Assembly: GCA_030691295.1 (NCBI GenBank) | Contig: JAUYEQ010000350.1 | Coordinates: 1-21,233 of the forward strand | From: Bacteroidota bacterium | GTDB taxonomy: Bacteria > Bacteroidota > Bacteroidia > Bacteroidales > Prolixibacteraceae | Direction: 5' to 3' | Length of the DNA: 21,233 nucleotides | Shown: positions 1 through 7,724 of the stretch, piece by piece | Numbering within the stretch: the first letter of the stretch is position 1 | Layout: every line of letters begins with the position of its first letter | Program-made: the position numbers and the translations under genes | Notes under the pieces: generated by a model | Told to the model about the DNA's origin: nothing | The model's database searches: none | What the model saw: only the letters and a program-made list of their open reading frames with translations

Positions 1-97
1 GTCTCTTATCGACAACAAAAATAGCCGGAAAAATATTTTTTTCAGCATACTCTAACGTATTAATTTACAAGAATATTATTTTCGGGCTGAATCGCTG

Positions 98-136
98 AAA
101 AAAGTCCGGGCTTCACTTGGAGTGAAACCCGGACTA
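98..136 (-). terminator. Rho-independent terminator of the PspC operon
   Basis: An inverted repeat pairs 103-117 with 121-135 through a 14-pair stem (one mismatch) and a loop of about three bases. Read on the minus strand it is followed by a run of six T (the A tract at 98-103). It lies just downstream of the pspC stop codon at 152, so it should end the minus-strand PadR-PspC transcript. Bases 1-97 beyond it are AT-rich and show nothing recognisable. Confidence 0.88.
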
Positions 137-151
137 TCCTTACTCTTGATA

Positions 152-1762
152 TTAAAGCTTTGGAATGGAATCGTTCAATGCCAGTCCGTTGGCGGTCATG
201 ATCCATTTTTTGCCAACCATGTCGCCATCCCACATGTTATTTACATTCTCGATGTCGTAAATAATCGATTTCATTTTATCATTCATGAAAATCGATTTTC
301 CTTCCGGAACTTTCAGGATCATTGATACTTCCTGCTGGCGCCATTTCGCATTTTCCTTCAGGAAATAATACGGATCGAGCAACAGCGTTGAATCTTTTTG
401 CGTGAAATTGTAGTCGATCTGTTCAACATTCGTCTGGGCATCGTTGGTGTTGCTTCCACGTGCGCGTTTTTTAATCTGAAGCAAAAATTCACCCGACGTG
501 CTTTTTTCGATGGTAAACCGCGGATGTCCGAGCAGTTTTTCTTTACCGTTCACTTCGGCTATTTTCATGCGGTCGAGCGAAATATGATCTTCTATCAACG
601 ACTCGTACAAATCATCGTTCATTTCAAGATACAGCGTTTTGCATTGATTGCATTCAACGTTTTGGGTAACCGTCTGGCTGGTTTGTTTCGAAAAATTTTC
701 GGCCTGGCTAACACCTACAACAATCAATGTTATCAATGCCAGCAACCATATGGCAAAAGTTCCCAGCCCGATCATTTTGTTATTGGTTTTGTACCTGAAC
801 AATAGTTTTGTACCGATGAAAAGTAAGATCAGAATAGGAATACCAATCAGGATCGAAATCGCGATCATTGAGGTTGTATAAGCGCAGTGACTTACAAAGT
901 GGTTTATAATATTGGCCATATTGATGTTTGAATCCCATCCGAAGTTCCATGGGCCACCTTGCAGAAATGAATGTCCGACAGCCAGTGAAGTTACAAACAT
1001 GATCAAAGTTACAATGCCACCAATGAGCAGCGCGGCGCCAAACAGCAACACAACAACACGAACCACCACCCGAAGAACGCTGCCTACCACATCGCCAAAA
1101 CGGTCCATGCGGGTAACGCCTTTTTCGTACGAAGCCGAATTCCTGAAACGGTTATAGCTATCGCCAATCTCGGTTACTTCTTCCTTGATTGATTTTTCGA
1201 TATTTGAAACCGTGGCTTCCTTTCCGCGCATTTCCAAACGCTGGGCGGTAGTCTTGGCTTTCGGAACTACAATCCACAGAATAATGTAAATGAGAAATGA
1301 AGCTCCTACTCCCAGGAAGAACAGTACCACAAAAATTACACGTAGTATAACCGGATCGATATTGAAATAGGCGCCCAGACCAGAGCAAACTCCGCCGATT
1401 ACCCGGTTATCGCCATCGCGGTAAAGGCGTCGGCGTTTTTTCTGTTCGCTATCCTGAAACGCATTTTCTGCCTGAGTTTTTGCTGAAGTTTCTTCTTCCG
1501 AATCCATAAAATCTTCCGGTTTACCCATTCGGGAGATCACGTCATCGACCATTTCATTGGTAACAACTTCCACCTTGTTGCTGGTCTTTTCAATAAAGAG
1601 TTCGGCAATTCGGGCTTCAATATCCTGAAGTATTTCCTGACCTTCGATGGCAGTTCCAAAATGTCGGTTCAACAATTGTAAATATTTCTGGAGTTTTTCG
1701 AACGCATCATCGTCGATGTGAAAAACGCTCCCGCTTATGTTGATTGTAAATGTCTTTTTCAT
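152..1762 (-). CDS. PspC domain membrane protein
   Basis: This is a 536-residue envelope-stress protein of the phage-shock type. The first 90 or so residues are a soluble, acidic, helical region. A PspC domain follows at about 111-168, with the typical arginine-rich lead, the GGVCSGLGAYF motif and a hydrophobic hairpin ending in IILWIVVPK. Three further membrane segments lie at roughly 225-265, 290-320 and 330-350. A C-terminal domain of about 180 residues, starting at CNQCKTLYLEM, is probably a periplasmic beta-rich (toast-rack-like) domain; that fold is inferred. The protein is far longer than a minimal PspC (about 120 residues), as is usual for Bacteroidota paralogues. It begins 38 bases after the padR stop, so the two are almost certainly co-transcribed, and PadR probably represses the pair. 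The start is the first ATG; the N-terminus MKKTFTINISG is typical of this family. Confidence 0.93.
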   Translation of the reverse strand: MKKTFTINISGSVFHIDDDAFEKLQKYLQLLNRHFGTAIEGQEILQDIEARIAELFIEKTSNKVEVVTNEMVDDVISRMGKPEDFMDSEEETSAKTQAENAFQDSEQKKRRRLYRDGDNRVIGGVCSGLGAYFNIDPVILRVIFVVLFFLGVGASFLIYIILWIVVPKAKTTAQRLEMRGKEATVSNIEKSIKEEVTEIGDSYNRFRNSASYEKGVTRMDRFGDVVGSVLRVVVRVVVLLFGAALLIGGIVTLIMFVTSLAVGHSFLQGGPWNFGWDSNINMANIINHFVSHCAYTTSMIAISILIGIPILILLFIGTKLLFRYKTNNKMIGLGTFAIWLLALITLIVVGVSQAENFSKQTSQTVTQNVECNQCKTLYLEMNDDLYESLIEDHISLDRMKIAEVNGKEKLLGHPRFTIEKSTSGEFLLQIKKRARGSNTNDAQTNVEQIDYNFTQKDSTLLLDPYYFLKENAKWRQQEVSMILKVPEGKSIFMNDKMKSIIYDIENVNNMWDGDMVGKKWIMTANGLALNDSIPKL

Positions 1763-1800
1763 TTTATTTGTTTTTCCGTTTTGTTTATATTGAAAATGAC

Positions 1801-2130
1801 CTATTTATGTTCTTTTATCATTCTGACTGCCTCAACCAGCTCGTCCCATGAAGCGCCCATTTCATTCAGAAAAAATCGTCCTTCTTCTGTAAGTTCATAG
1901 TATTTGCGCGGGGGGCCCTGGGTCGATTCTTCCCACTTGTACGATAGCAAACCGTCGTTCTTCAGCCGGGTAAGCAGCGGATAAAGTGTTCCTTCCACCA
2001 CAATCATTTTAGAGCTTTTCAATTCCTCGATGATATCGCTTGCGTACAAAGGTTTCCCGTCGATCACCAGCAAAATGCAGTATTCGAGCACCCCTTTGCG
2101 CATTTGAGCTTTTGTATTGTTCAGATCCAT
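1801..2130 (-). CDS. PadR-family transcriptional regulator
   Basis: This 109-residue protein has the size and layout of a short PadR repressor. An N-terminal winged helix includes the family hallmarks YCILLVIDGKPLYASDIIEEL and the wing segment VVEGTLYPLLTRLKNDGLLSYKW. A short C-terminal dimerisation helix follows (FFLNEMGASWDELVEAVRMI). PadR proteins are usually local repressors released by ligands or membrane stress. The tight coupling to the PspC gene, 38 bases downstream, suggests that it controls this operon. The ATG is preceded by AAGGAGG about seven bases upstream, an unusually good Shine-Dalgarno for a Bacteroidota gene. That fixes the start and implies strong translation. Confidence 0.95.
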   Translation of the reverse strand: MDLNNTKAQMRKGVLEYCILLVIDGKPLYASDIIEELKSSKMIVVEGTLYPLLTRLKNDGLLSYKWEESTQGPPRKYYELTEEGRFFLNEMGASWDELVEAVRMIKEHK

Positions 2131-2147
2131 TGTTTTTCCTCCTTAAA
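2131..2147 (-). promoter_or_regulatory. Strong Shine-Dalgarno of padR
   Basis: On the minus strand AAGGAGG stands about seven bases before the PadR ATG. Most genes here have only A-rich leaders, so this ribosome binding site stands out and decides the PadR start. Confidence 0.7.
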
Positions 2148-2191
2148 ATTTTGTTGAAACTAATCTCCCTCTCTAAGAACAGGTATTACTT

Positions 2192-2569
2192 TTACCAGAT
2201 AGATGCATTCAACATCCAGGCTTCTACCTGCAAATTTTTATCACTCTCATTCATTATAGTTGTACCTGCAAAATTTTGGTTGGCAAGCATCCAATCCTCA
2301 ACACTCAGCGATTCTTCTGTTTCCAGAGCAAAGTCATTCATCTGAGCGCCAAAATAGGTCACGTCTGTCATCCAGCTTTCAAGTTCAAGACTTTTTTCTA
2401 TGGAAGTTTCAAGAAAAAATGCGTTGGAAGAGTGTTTGACTTCAGATAAAGTTGTGTATGCCAAAAGTTGCTCTTTTTCCTGACCAATTAGCTGGGTCTT
2501 AAAAATTCCGCCAGCACTCACTGAAATGCTGATCAATACCAAACCGATTACTACTGCGAATGATTTCAT
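2192..2569 (-). CDS. Small secreted protein with E-x-W-M repeats
   Basis: I do not recognise a named family. From the ATG at 2569 the protein has 125 residues: a signal peptide (MKSFAVVIGLVLISISVSAGG) and an exported region of about 100 residues. That region carries three spaced copies of a short motif, LELESWM, LSVEDWM and LQVEAWM, about 27-30 residues apart, the last close to the C-terminus. Acidic, Trp-Met repeat proteins of this kind occur in other Bacteroidota without assigned function. An in-frame ATG at 2626 would add 19 hydrophilic residues before the signal peptide. I reject it because that stretch is a duplicated copy of the CAGAAAACAGAAAA leader. The gene lies 61 bases upstream of padR on the same strand and may be the first gene of that operon, which would suggest an envelope-stress role (inference). 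Confidence 0.72.
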   Translation of the reverse strand: MKSFAVVIGLVLISISVSAGGIFKTQLIGQEKEQLLAYTTLSEVKHSSNAFFLETSIEKSLELESWMTDVTYFGAQMNDFALETEESLSVEDWMLANQNFAGTTIMNESDKNLQVEAWMLNASIW

Positions 2570-2572
2570 TTT

Positions 2573-2706
2573 TGTTGTTTCTGTTTTCTTGTTTTCTGTT
2601 TTCTGAACATTGTTTGTTGTCTTCATGGCTTTGAGTTTTGTTTCTGTTTTTCTGTTTTCTGAACACGTTTTCTTGTTTTCTGATCTTTATTTTCTTGTTT
2701 TCTGTT
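2573..2706 (-). repeat. A-rich CAGAAAA leader repeats
   Basis: On the minus strand this leader is made of many iterations of CAGAAAA and CAAGAAAA. It includes two near-identical copies of TGTTCAGAAAACAGAAAA about 50 bases apart, one just before and one just after the alternative ATG at 2626. The sequence is purine-rich and should be unstructured, and it forms a 5' untranslated region of about 160-215 bases. The duplication probably arose by slippage. Similar short leaders (AAAAACAGAAACA) precede the gene starting at 11502. Confidence 0.6.
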
Positions 2707-3015
2707 GGTAAGACGAAGGCTTTTTGATTTCGTTACAGATGCAAGGAACTTTTTTAAAACCTTTACCTTCTCTTACCTTGTTATTGGCTTTACAAACATA
2801 CAACATTTAAATGGTTCTATGCAACACAAAGTACTAAATTTTTAAAATATTTTTAAAATATTTCTACAACACTAATATTCAGCATTTTAAAAATATATTT
2901 ATTTTTCATCCTGAAGAAAAAAGTATGAAACAATTTGTGTTGACCCTAAAAACCAAACTGAAGCCGGATATAAAAAAGAGAATTTGGAAGAAGTCAGGGT
3001 TTCACATGGGTTGAA
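2707..3015. other. AT-rich intergenic stretch
   Basis: This non-coding stretch upstream of the E-x-W-M gene contains its promoter near 2793-2824 and a very AT-rich core at about 2815-2925. The core has a direct repeat of TTTAAAATATT near 2838-2862. I see no gene, tRNA or clear hairpin here. Confidence 0.5.
2793..2824 (-). promoter_or_regulatory. Bacteroidota-type promoter for the E-x-W-M gene
   Basis: On the minus strand TATGTTTG (2793-2800) fits the TAnnTTTG -7 consensus, and a TTG at 2822-2824 lies 21 bases upstream, an acceptable -33 spacing. Transcription would start near 2785, giving the long A-rich leader. Confidence 0.5.
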
Positions 3016-3301
3016 GGGTGTACGACAAAATTCCTAAATTGATAATTTCAGTTAATCAGTATCAAATATTTTTTGAAATCCTGAAGGGATTTAATGTTAA
3101 TAGCCCCGGATGGAATCCGGGGTAAAATAATGATAAAGAACAACAACCCTGCAAAGGGTTGAATATTAAAGATGGACAAATTCAACCCTTTGCAGGGTTG
3201 CAAAACCTATCTTTCCCATACCCACTGAGTTTCACTCAGGGCTATTCACATTCAACCACTTTGTGGTTATATTGTCAAAAAGGGAATTTTGTAGTACACC
3301 C
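3016..3301. repeat. MITE-like element: hairpin array between 19-bp inverted repeats
   Basis: The ends, 3016-3034 and 3283-3301, are inverted repeats of each other (18 of 19 bases). Between them lie separate small hairpins: 3104-3122 (CCCCGGAT, loop of three), 3144-3164 and 3180-3200, 3225-3239 (CTGAGT/ACTCAG) and 3254-3268 (AACCAC/GTGGTT). The two 21-base units at 3144 and 3180 are each self-complementary and are also perfect inverted copies of each other. One more hairpin (TGGATT/AATCCA, 3302-3314) lies just outside. No protein is encoded. The structure resembles REP/MITE-type non-autonomous repeats that are common between Bacteroidota genes. The mobilising enzyme is not in this window. Confidence 0.68.
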
Positions 3302-3392
3302 TGGATTGAATCCACACTTTTGGGTTAAGATTAAATTGTTAAAATCAACTATCGTTCAAACCAGTTTCACGTCTGTCAGTTTTTAATTTATC

Positions 3393-3400
3393 TACTTTTG
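3393..3400 (+). promoter_or_regulatory. -7 box of the MFS transporter gene
   Basis: TACTTTTG fits TAnnTTTG and stands about 65 bases before the chosen ATG at 3464. It overlaps the in-frame TTG at 3398, so that TTG lies in the promoter and cannot be the start codon. No clear -33 TTTG is seen. Confidence 0.5.
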
Positions 3401-3463
3401 CCACCGTTTGGATTATTCAGCAAAAAATGCAAGGAGCAACCAAATAGTACACAGGAAAATTTC

Positions 3464-4651
3464 ATGGCAGTATTTAAACTTACAGCAACATCAGAAACCG
3501 CAGTCCCCCCCGAAAAAAGAAGGATGCGAATGGCTGTAGCGCTGTTCTATTTCAGTATGGGGCTTTGTTTTGCCTCATGGGCAAGTCGCATTCCGGATAT
3601 CAAAACAGCGCTTCACCTGAGTGATGCGGCATTTGGAAGCATCCTGTTCGCATTGCCTGTCGGGCAGTTTCTGATGATGCCCTTTTCAGGAAAAATGGTA
3701 ACTCACTATGGCAGCCATAAAGTGCTTTTGTATGCACTGCCGGTTTATACAATTTGTTTAAGCAACGTTGGTTTGGTTACCCAAGGCTGGCAATTGGCCA
3801 TCGCCCTGTTTCTGTTCGGGGTTTCGGGTAACATGTGCAACATTGCGATCAATACACAGGGAATTGCCGCCGAAAAACTATACGAGCGCCCAATCATGTC
3901 AATGTTTCATGGAGGATGGAGCATTGCCGGTTTTACCGGGGCACTGATCGGACTGGCTATGATCAACCTGAAAATTGTTCCGTACATGCATTTCTGGATT
4001 GTTATTCTGGTAGTATGGACAATTGTTTGGAGCAATAAACAATTTCTGGTGCCATTTAAATCAAGTATTGACAAGGAAGAGCCGCGCCGGAAATTCTTTT
4101 CCAAACCCGACAGTACTTTGCTTCAGCTTGGAATAATTGGCTTTTGCAGCATGGCAAGCGAAGGTGCGATGTTCGACTGGAGCGGCATCTATTTTAAGGA
4201 TGTGGTAAAAGCGCCTTCATCGCTGGTAATTTTAGGCTACACTTCGTTTATGATCATGATGGCTTCCGGACGTTTTGTGGCCGACCGACTGATTGCGAAA
4301 TTCGGGCGAAAACACCTGCTTCAGGTGAGCGGTGTGATGATTTCTTCCGGTTTGTTTATTTCAGTCATCTTTCCTTACCTGATTCCGTCAACCATTGGGT
4401 TTATGATGGTCGGACTCGGAGTTTCGAGCATTGTTCCCACTGTTTACAGTACAGCAGGCAAGAACGGCAAAGTCGCACCGGGCATCGCGCTTGCAACAGT
4501 TTCGAGTGTCAGTTTCCTGGGTTTCCTGATGGGGCCACCGCTGATCGGTTATATTTCGGCAGCAGCAGGATTGCGATATTCCTTTGCTGTAATAGGAATC
4601 TTCGGCCTTTTTATCACTTTGCTGGTTTCAAAGCTGAAAGTGATTCATTAA
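3464..4651 (+). CDS. MFS transporter, YbjJ-like
   Basis: This 395-residue integral inner-membrane protein has about twelve hydrophobic segments and the major facilitator layout. Family features are the first-helix motif GLCFASWASRIPDIK, the loop 2-3 region MMPFSGKMVTHYGSHKVLL, and the segment NTQGIAAEKLY followed by MSMFHGGWSIAGFTGAL. The last is characteristic of the YbjJ/FucP-like branch. The substrate is unknown; sugars or small organic acids are possible but not shown. The reading frame is open upstream to a TTG at 3398, but that codon is inside the -7 box, so the ATG at 3464 is chosen. The gene ends three bases from the stop of the convergent ATPase gene, leaving no room for a separate terminator. 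Confidence 0.9.
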   Translation: MAVFKLTATSETAVPPEKRRMRMAVALFYFSMGLCFASWASRIPDIKTALHLSDAAFGSILFALPVGQFLMMPFSGKMVTHYGSHKVLLYALPVYTICLSNVGLVTQGWQLAIALFLFGVSGNMCNIAINTQGIAAEKLYERPIMSMFHGGWSIAGFTGALIGLAMINLKIVPYMHFWIVILVVWTIVWSNKQFLVPFKSSIDKEEPRRKFFSKPDSTLLQLGIIGFCSMASEGAMFDWSGIYFKDVVKAPSSLVILGYTSFMIMMASGRFVADRLIAKFGRKHLLQVSGVMISSGLFISVIFPYLIPSTIGFMMVGLGVSSIVPTVYSTAGKNGKVAPGIALATVSSVSFLGFLMGPPLIGYISAAAGLRYSFAVIGIFGLFITLLVSKLKVIH

Positions 4652-4654
4652 AAG

Positions 4655-5806
4655 CTACCACCTCCAGCCTGTTCCATACAAATTCGACAGCCATAAGCCA
4701 AAGAAGCGGTCATAAACCTGATAAACGTTTTCTTCGGAAGTGATTATTTCCTTGTCGAGCAATTGTTTAACGGCGGTCTGAACGGAGCTTTGTGACAGTA
4801 AACCATGTTTCTTTATAAAAGGACCGGAGGTGACACCGGAGGCTTTTCCTTCTTTGGCGATGGCATAGAGTATTTCCTTTTGTCGTTCGGGTAAGAGGGA
4901 CAATGTACTCTGGTACAATGGTCTGTAGGAATCAATCTTATTCGCAATTGCTTCCTGTGCCAATGCGAAAGTACACGTTTCATTTTCTGCAGTTAATGAA
5001 AATAATTCGTTGAAAATATTTTGTACATACCAGGTGTGTCCTTCAAAAAGCAGATAAATTTTACTGACCAATTCCGCGGAAATATCCTTTTTATCGTTGG
5101 CAAAATGCTTCCTGACAAATCGGATATATTCTTCTTCACTGATCGCGTCGAGCTGCAAAAGGCTAACACTTTGATAAAACGGACGGGAGGAGCTGAAAAA
5201 AATATTCTGCATTAAATGGCGCTGACTTCCGGCAAATATGAACGAGGTATTTTTACATTTCTGAATATGGGTTCTCAATATCGCTTCGATATTTTTTTCA
5301 GGGTATTTTCCTATTTGCTGAAACTCGTCAATCGCCACAACACATTGCCGATCGGCTGATTCCAAATATTTAAATATTTCCTCCAATGTAAACGCGGCCT
5401 GATGGATTTCTCCAATTCCGATATCAAAAGTGGGAGAACCTGTTGCTGAATCTAATTTGAATGCAGGACGAAGCGAACTGATCATCGAGAAGAAGCCATC
5501 AAGAAATTGCTTCCCTTTTGGTTTTAGTGTGTCAAAAATCTCTTTCCCAAGCTTATAGACAAACTCCTTTAATGTGTCGGTCGCGTATATATCAATAAAA
5601 AAGGTGTAGTTGTGATCCCTTATTTCAGGTTGATGAAAGCAATGTTCAATCAAACCCGTTTTCCCCATTCTGCGTGGTGAAATGATCGCTAAATTGTTAC
5701 CATTGGAAAGCGTTCGAATAACTTCCTTACTTTCCTGCACCCGATCGCAGAAATATTCTTCAGGAACATAACCACCAGTAATAAAGGGATTTGTAACGGT
5801 TCGCAT
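4655..5806 (-). CDS. AAA ATPase with C-terminal winged helix
   Basis: This 383-residue protein belongs to the archaeal-type/MNS-like ATPase group that is amplified in Bacteroidota; cellular role unknown. The N-terminus TNPFITGGYVPEEYFCDR is the usual lead of the family. The P-loop variant SPRRMGKTG lies at about 43-51, the Walker B strand CVVAIDEFQQ at 155-164, and a sensor-1-like FIFAGSQRHLM follows. Residues from about 300 to the end (RQKEILYAIAKEGKASGVTS onward) form a winged helix-turn-helix with a RFFGLWLSNLYG tail. Many copies of this family sit alone in genomes, often beside mobile DNA. Here the gene is monocistronic, convergent with the MFS gene, and starts beneath a large palindrome that overlaps its own promoter, which is compatible with autoregulation (inference). 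Confidence 0.88.
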   Translation of the reverse strand: MRTVTNPFITGGYVPEEYFCDRVQESKEVIRTLSNGNNLAIISPRRMGKTGLIEHCFHQPEIRDHNYTFFIDIYATDTLKEFVYKLGKEIFDTLKPKGKQFLDGFFSMISSLRPAFKLDSATGSPTFDIGIGEIHQAAFTLEEIFKYLESADRQCVVAIDEFQQIGKYPEKNIEAILRTHIQKCKNTSFIFAGSQRHLMQNIFFSSSRPFYQSVSLLQLDAISEEEYIRFVRKHFANDKKDISAELVSKIYLLFEGHTWYVQNIFNELFSLTAENETCTFALAQEAIANKIDSYRPLYQSTLSLLPERQKEILYAIAKEGKASGVTSGPFIKKHGLLSQSSVQTAVKQLLDKEIITSEENVYQVYDRFFGLWLSNLYGTGWRW

Positions 5807-5822
5807 AATGCAGTATTTTTAG

Positions 5823-5853
5823 CAAATGTAGTTATTCTATCACCATTACCAAA
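5823..5853 (-). promoter_or_regulatory. Bacteroidota promoter of the ATPase gene
   Basis: On the minus strand TTTG (5850-5853) is followed after exactly 19 bases by TACATTTG (5823-5830), a full match to the -33/-7 consensus. The ATG is at 5806, so the leader is very short. Confidence 0.75.
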
Positions 5854-5895
5854 ATTCAATTATTAAAATCTAATAATTGGATTCTGGTAATGCTG
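5841..5895. repeat. Large imperfect palindrome over the ATPase promoter
   Basis: Arms 5841-5865 and 5871-5895 are inverted copies with 22 of 25 positions paired and a five-base loop (AAATC). The conserved outer core is ATTACC/GGTAAT and the inner core CAATTATTA/TAATAATTG. It overlaps the -33 box of the ATPase promoter and lies between the ATPase start and the hcp terminator. It could be an operator or the end of a vanished mobile element. Confidence 0.75.
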
Positions 5896-5926
5896 GAAAT
5901 AAATGCTCGTTAGAATCAAAAAACAC

Positions 5927-5959
5927 AAAAAACCTCCTGACCAAAGCGATCAGGAGGTT
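5927..5959 (-). terminator. Rho-independent terminator of hcp
   Basis: The stem AACCTCCTGA (5931-5940) pairs with TCAGGAGGTT (5950-5959) across a nine-base loop. On the minus strand it is followed by six T. It lies about 37 bases after the hcp stop codon. Confidence 0.88.
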
Positions 5960-5995
5960 CAACCTAAAACATATCAACCAACTTTATTTTATCAA

Positions 5996-7668
5996 TTACT
6001 CATAAGCTTGTTCCACTTCTTTTTCAATGTCGAGGAACAACTTCAAATCTTCGTCAACCGTTTGAATTCCGGCAATACCGAAGTTCTGAACCAATACGTT
6101 GACAACGTTGGGAGAAAGAAAAGCCGGCAATGTTGGTCCGAGATGAATGTTTTTCACACCCAGTGAAAGCAGCGCAAGCAATACAATCACCGCTTTTTGC
6201 TCGTACCATGCAATGTTGTAGGCAATTGGCAATTCGTTAATATCTTCCAATTCAAATATTTCTTTCAGTTTCAAGGCTACAACAGCCAATGAATACGAGT
6301 CGTTGCACTGTCCGGCATCGATCACACGCGGAATCCCGTTGATATCGCCCAAAGGCAATTTGTTGTAACGGTATTTGGCGCAACCTGCTGTCAGAATCAC
6401 GGTATCGGTTGGGAGTTTATCAGCAAATTCGGTATAATAATCGCGTTCCTTCATGCGGCCATCGCAACCGGCCATTACAAAGAATTTACGGATAGCGCCC
6501 GATTTAACGGCTTCAACAATGGGTCCGGCCAGCTCAAAAATCTGGTTGTGTGCAAAACCTCCGATAATTTCACCGGTTTCTATTTCGGTTGGCGCACCGC
6601 AAATTTTGGCATGTTCAATAATCGCGTGGAAATCTTTCCGCTGCCCGGGTTTACGGTCTGGAAAGTGAACTGCTCCTGGCAATCCGCTTGCTCCGGTGGT
6701 GTAAATGCGGTCGCGGTAACCAGCTTTTTCCATTGGTGGAACAATGCAGTTGGTGGTGAAAAGAATCGGTCCGTTGAAACTCTCGAATTCTTCTTTCTGT
6801 TTCCACCATGCATTTCCGTAGTTGCTACCAAATGTTTGTATTTTTTGAATGCCGGATAATAATTGGCCGGAAGCATTTCGCTGTGGGTATAAACATCTAC
6901 GCCTGTGCCTTCGGTCTGAACCAGCAAATCTTCCATATCGCGCAGGTCGTGTCCTGAAATCAGGATCGCAGGATTTCTTCGCACTCCAATGTTTACTTTG
7001 GTCATTTCCGGATTTCCGTAGGTAGAAGTATTTGCCTTATCGAGCAGTGCCATCACCTCAACGCCAAACTTACCGGTTTCGAGGGTCAAAGCAACCAGTT
7101 CGTCAACCGACAAATCCTGGGTTGTTGCGGCCAGAGCGCGTTCCAGAAATGCAAATACTTCCTGATTCTCGTGGTTCAGGTTAAAAGCATGTTCGGCATA
7201 GGCCGCCAAACCTTTCAGACCATATATAATCAGTTCTTTTAGCGAGCGCACATCTTCGTTTGTTTCACTCAAAATACCCACTTCAGCCGCTTTGGCTTCA
7301 AATTCAGCACCGGTAACAGCTGTCCAATCAATCGAATCGTGTTTTGGCAACACAATTCCGGCTTCCAGCGCTTTGGCGTTTAGCTCATCGCGCACTTTCA
7401 GCGTTTTTTTGATACGGATCACAAATGCAATCTCATCGAAATTGGCATTGGTGATGGTGCTGAACAAACCATCGAAAATCACTTTATCCACCTTTGGCTC
7501 GGCCAGTCCGGCTTCGCGCAACTTGCTGTTAATGGTTGCAACACCTTTTAAAACAAACAGCAAAGTATCCTGAAGATTGGCCACTTCAGGCGCTTTACCA
7601 CACACACCTTTAACTGTACAACCAATTCCTTTGGCTGCTTCCTGACATTGAAAACAAAACATATCCAT
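5996..7668 (-). pseudogene. hcp: Hybrid cluster protein (hcp), one-base frameshift
   Basis: Hcp is a cytoplasmic Fe-S protein with a hybrid 4Fe-2S-2O cluster. It reduces NO to N2O and also has hydroxylamine reductase activity. The N-terminal half (7668 to about 6830) has the cluster motif C5-x2-C8-x8-C17-x5-C23, spaced as in Desulfovibrio Hcp. The C-terminal half (about 6829 to 5996) carries the hybrid-cluster segments [40 protein letters not shown] and [10 protein letters not shown]. The halves are in different frames. They join at 6825-6832, where restoring one G on the coding strand (GG to GGG) gives [17 protein letters not shown] and a protein of about 557 residues, the normal family length. 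All ligands are otherwise intact, so this is either a very recent mutation or a homopolymer sequencing error. If the frame is real, only a roughly 280-residue N-terminal piece plus a foreign tail ending at 6580 would be made. A terminator follows at 5927-5959. Confidence 0.92.
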
Positions 7669-7700
7669 AGTTTAATTTTTTGGAAATGAGAAGTACAAAC

Positions 7701-7724
7701 TTGTAGCCTTTGTATTGGCTACAA
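7701..7724. promoter_or_regulatory. 24-bp inverted repeat upstream of hcp
   Basis: TTGTAGCC (7701-7708) and GGCTACAA (7717-7724) are perfect inverted repeats separated by eight bases, 33-56 bases before the hcp ATG. It may be a regulator-binding site or a leader hairpin. Its half-site differs from that of the palindrome upstream of frdX. No convincing TAnnTTTG box was found next to it. Confidence 0.55.

Noticed and set aside
2570..2626. Start of the E-x-W-M protein at the ATG at 2626.
   Set aside because: It adds 19 hydrophilic residues ahead of a good signal peptide, and the DNA is a duplicated copy of the A-rich leader.
3100..3315. A CRISPR array.
   Set aside because: The hairpins differ in sequence and spacing, there are no constant repeats with unique spacers, and no cas genes are present.
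3398..3463. TTG start of the MFS gene at 3398.
   Set aside because: The TTG is part of the TACTTTTG promoter box, and the added residues are not membrane or family sequence.
6825..6832. Programmed ribosomal frameshifting in hcp.
   Set aside because: There is no slippery heptamer or downstream structure at the junction, and Hcp is not known to use recoding. A one-base loss in a short G run is simpler.
6580..7668. A 362-residue reading of hcp ending at 6580.
   Set aside because: After about residue 280 it is out of frame: the tail ([13 protein letters not shown]...) has no Hcp similarity, while the true C-terminal half is intact in another frame.
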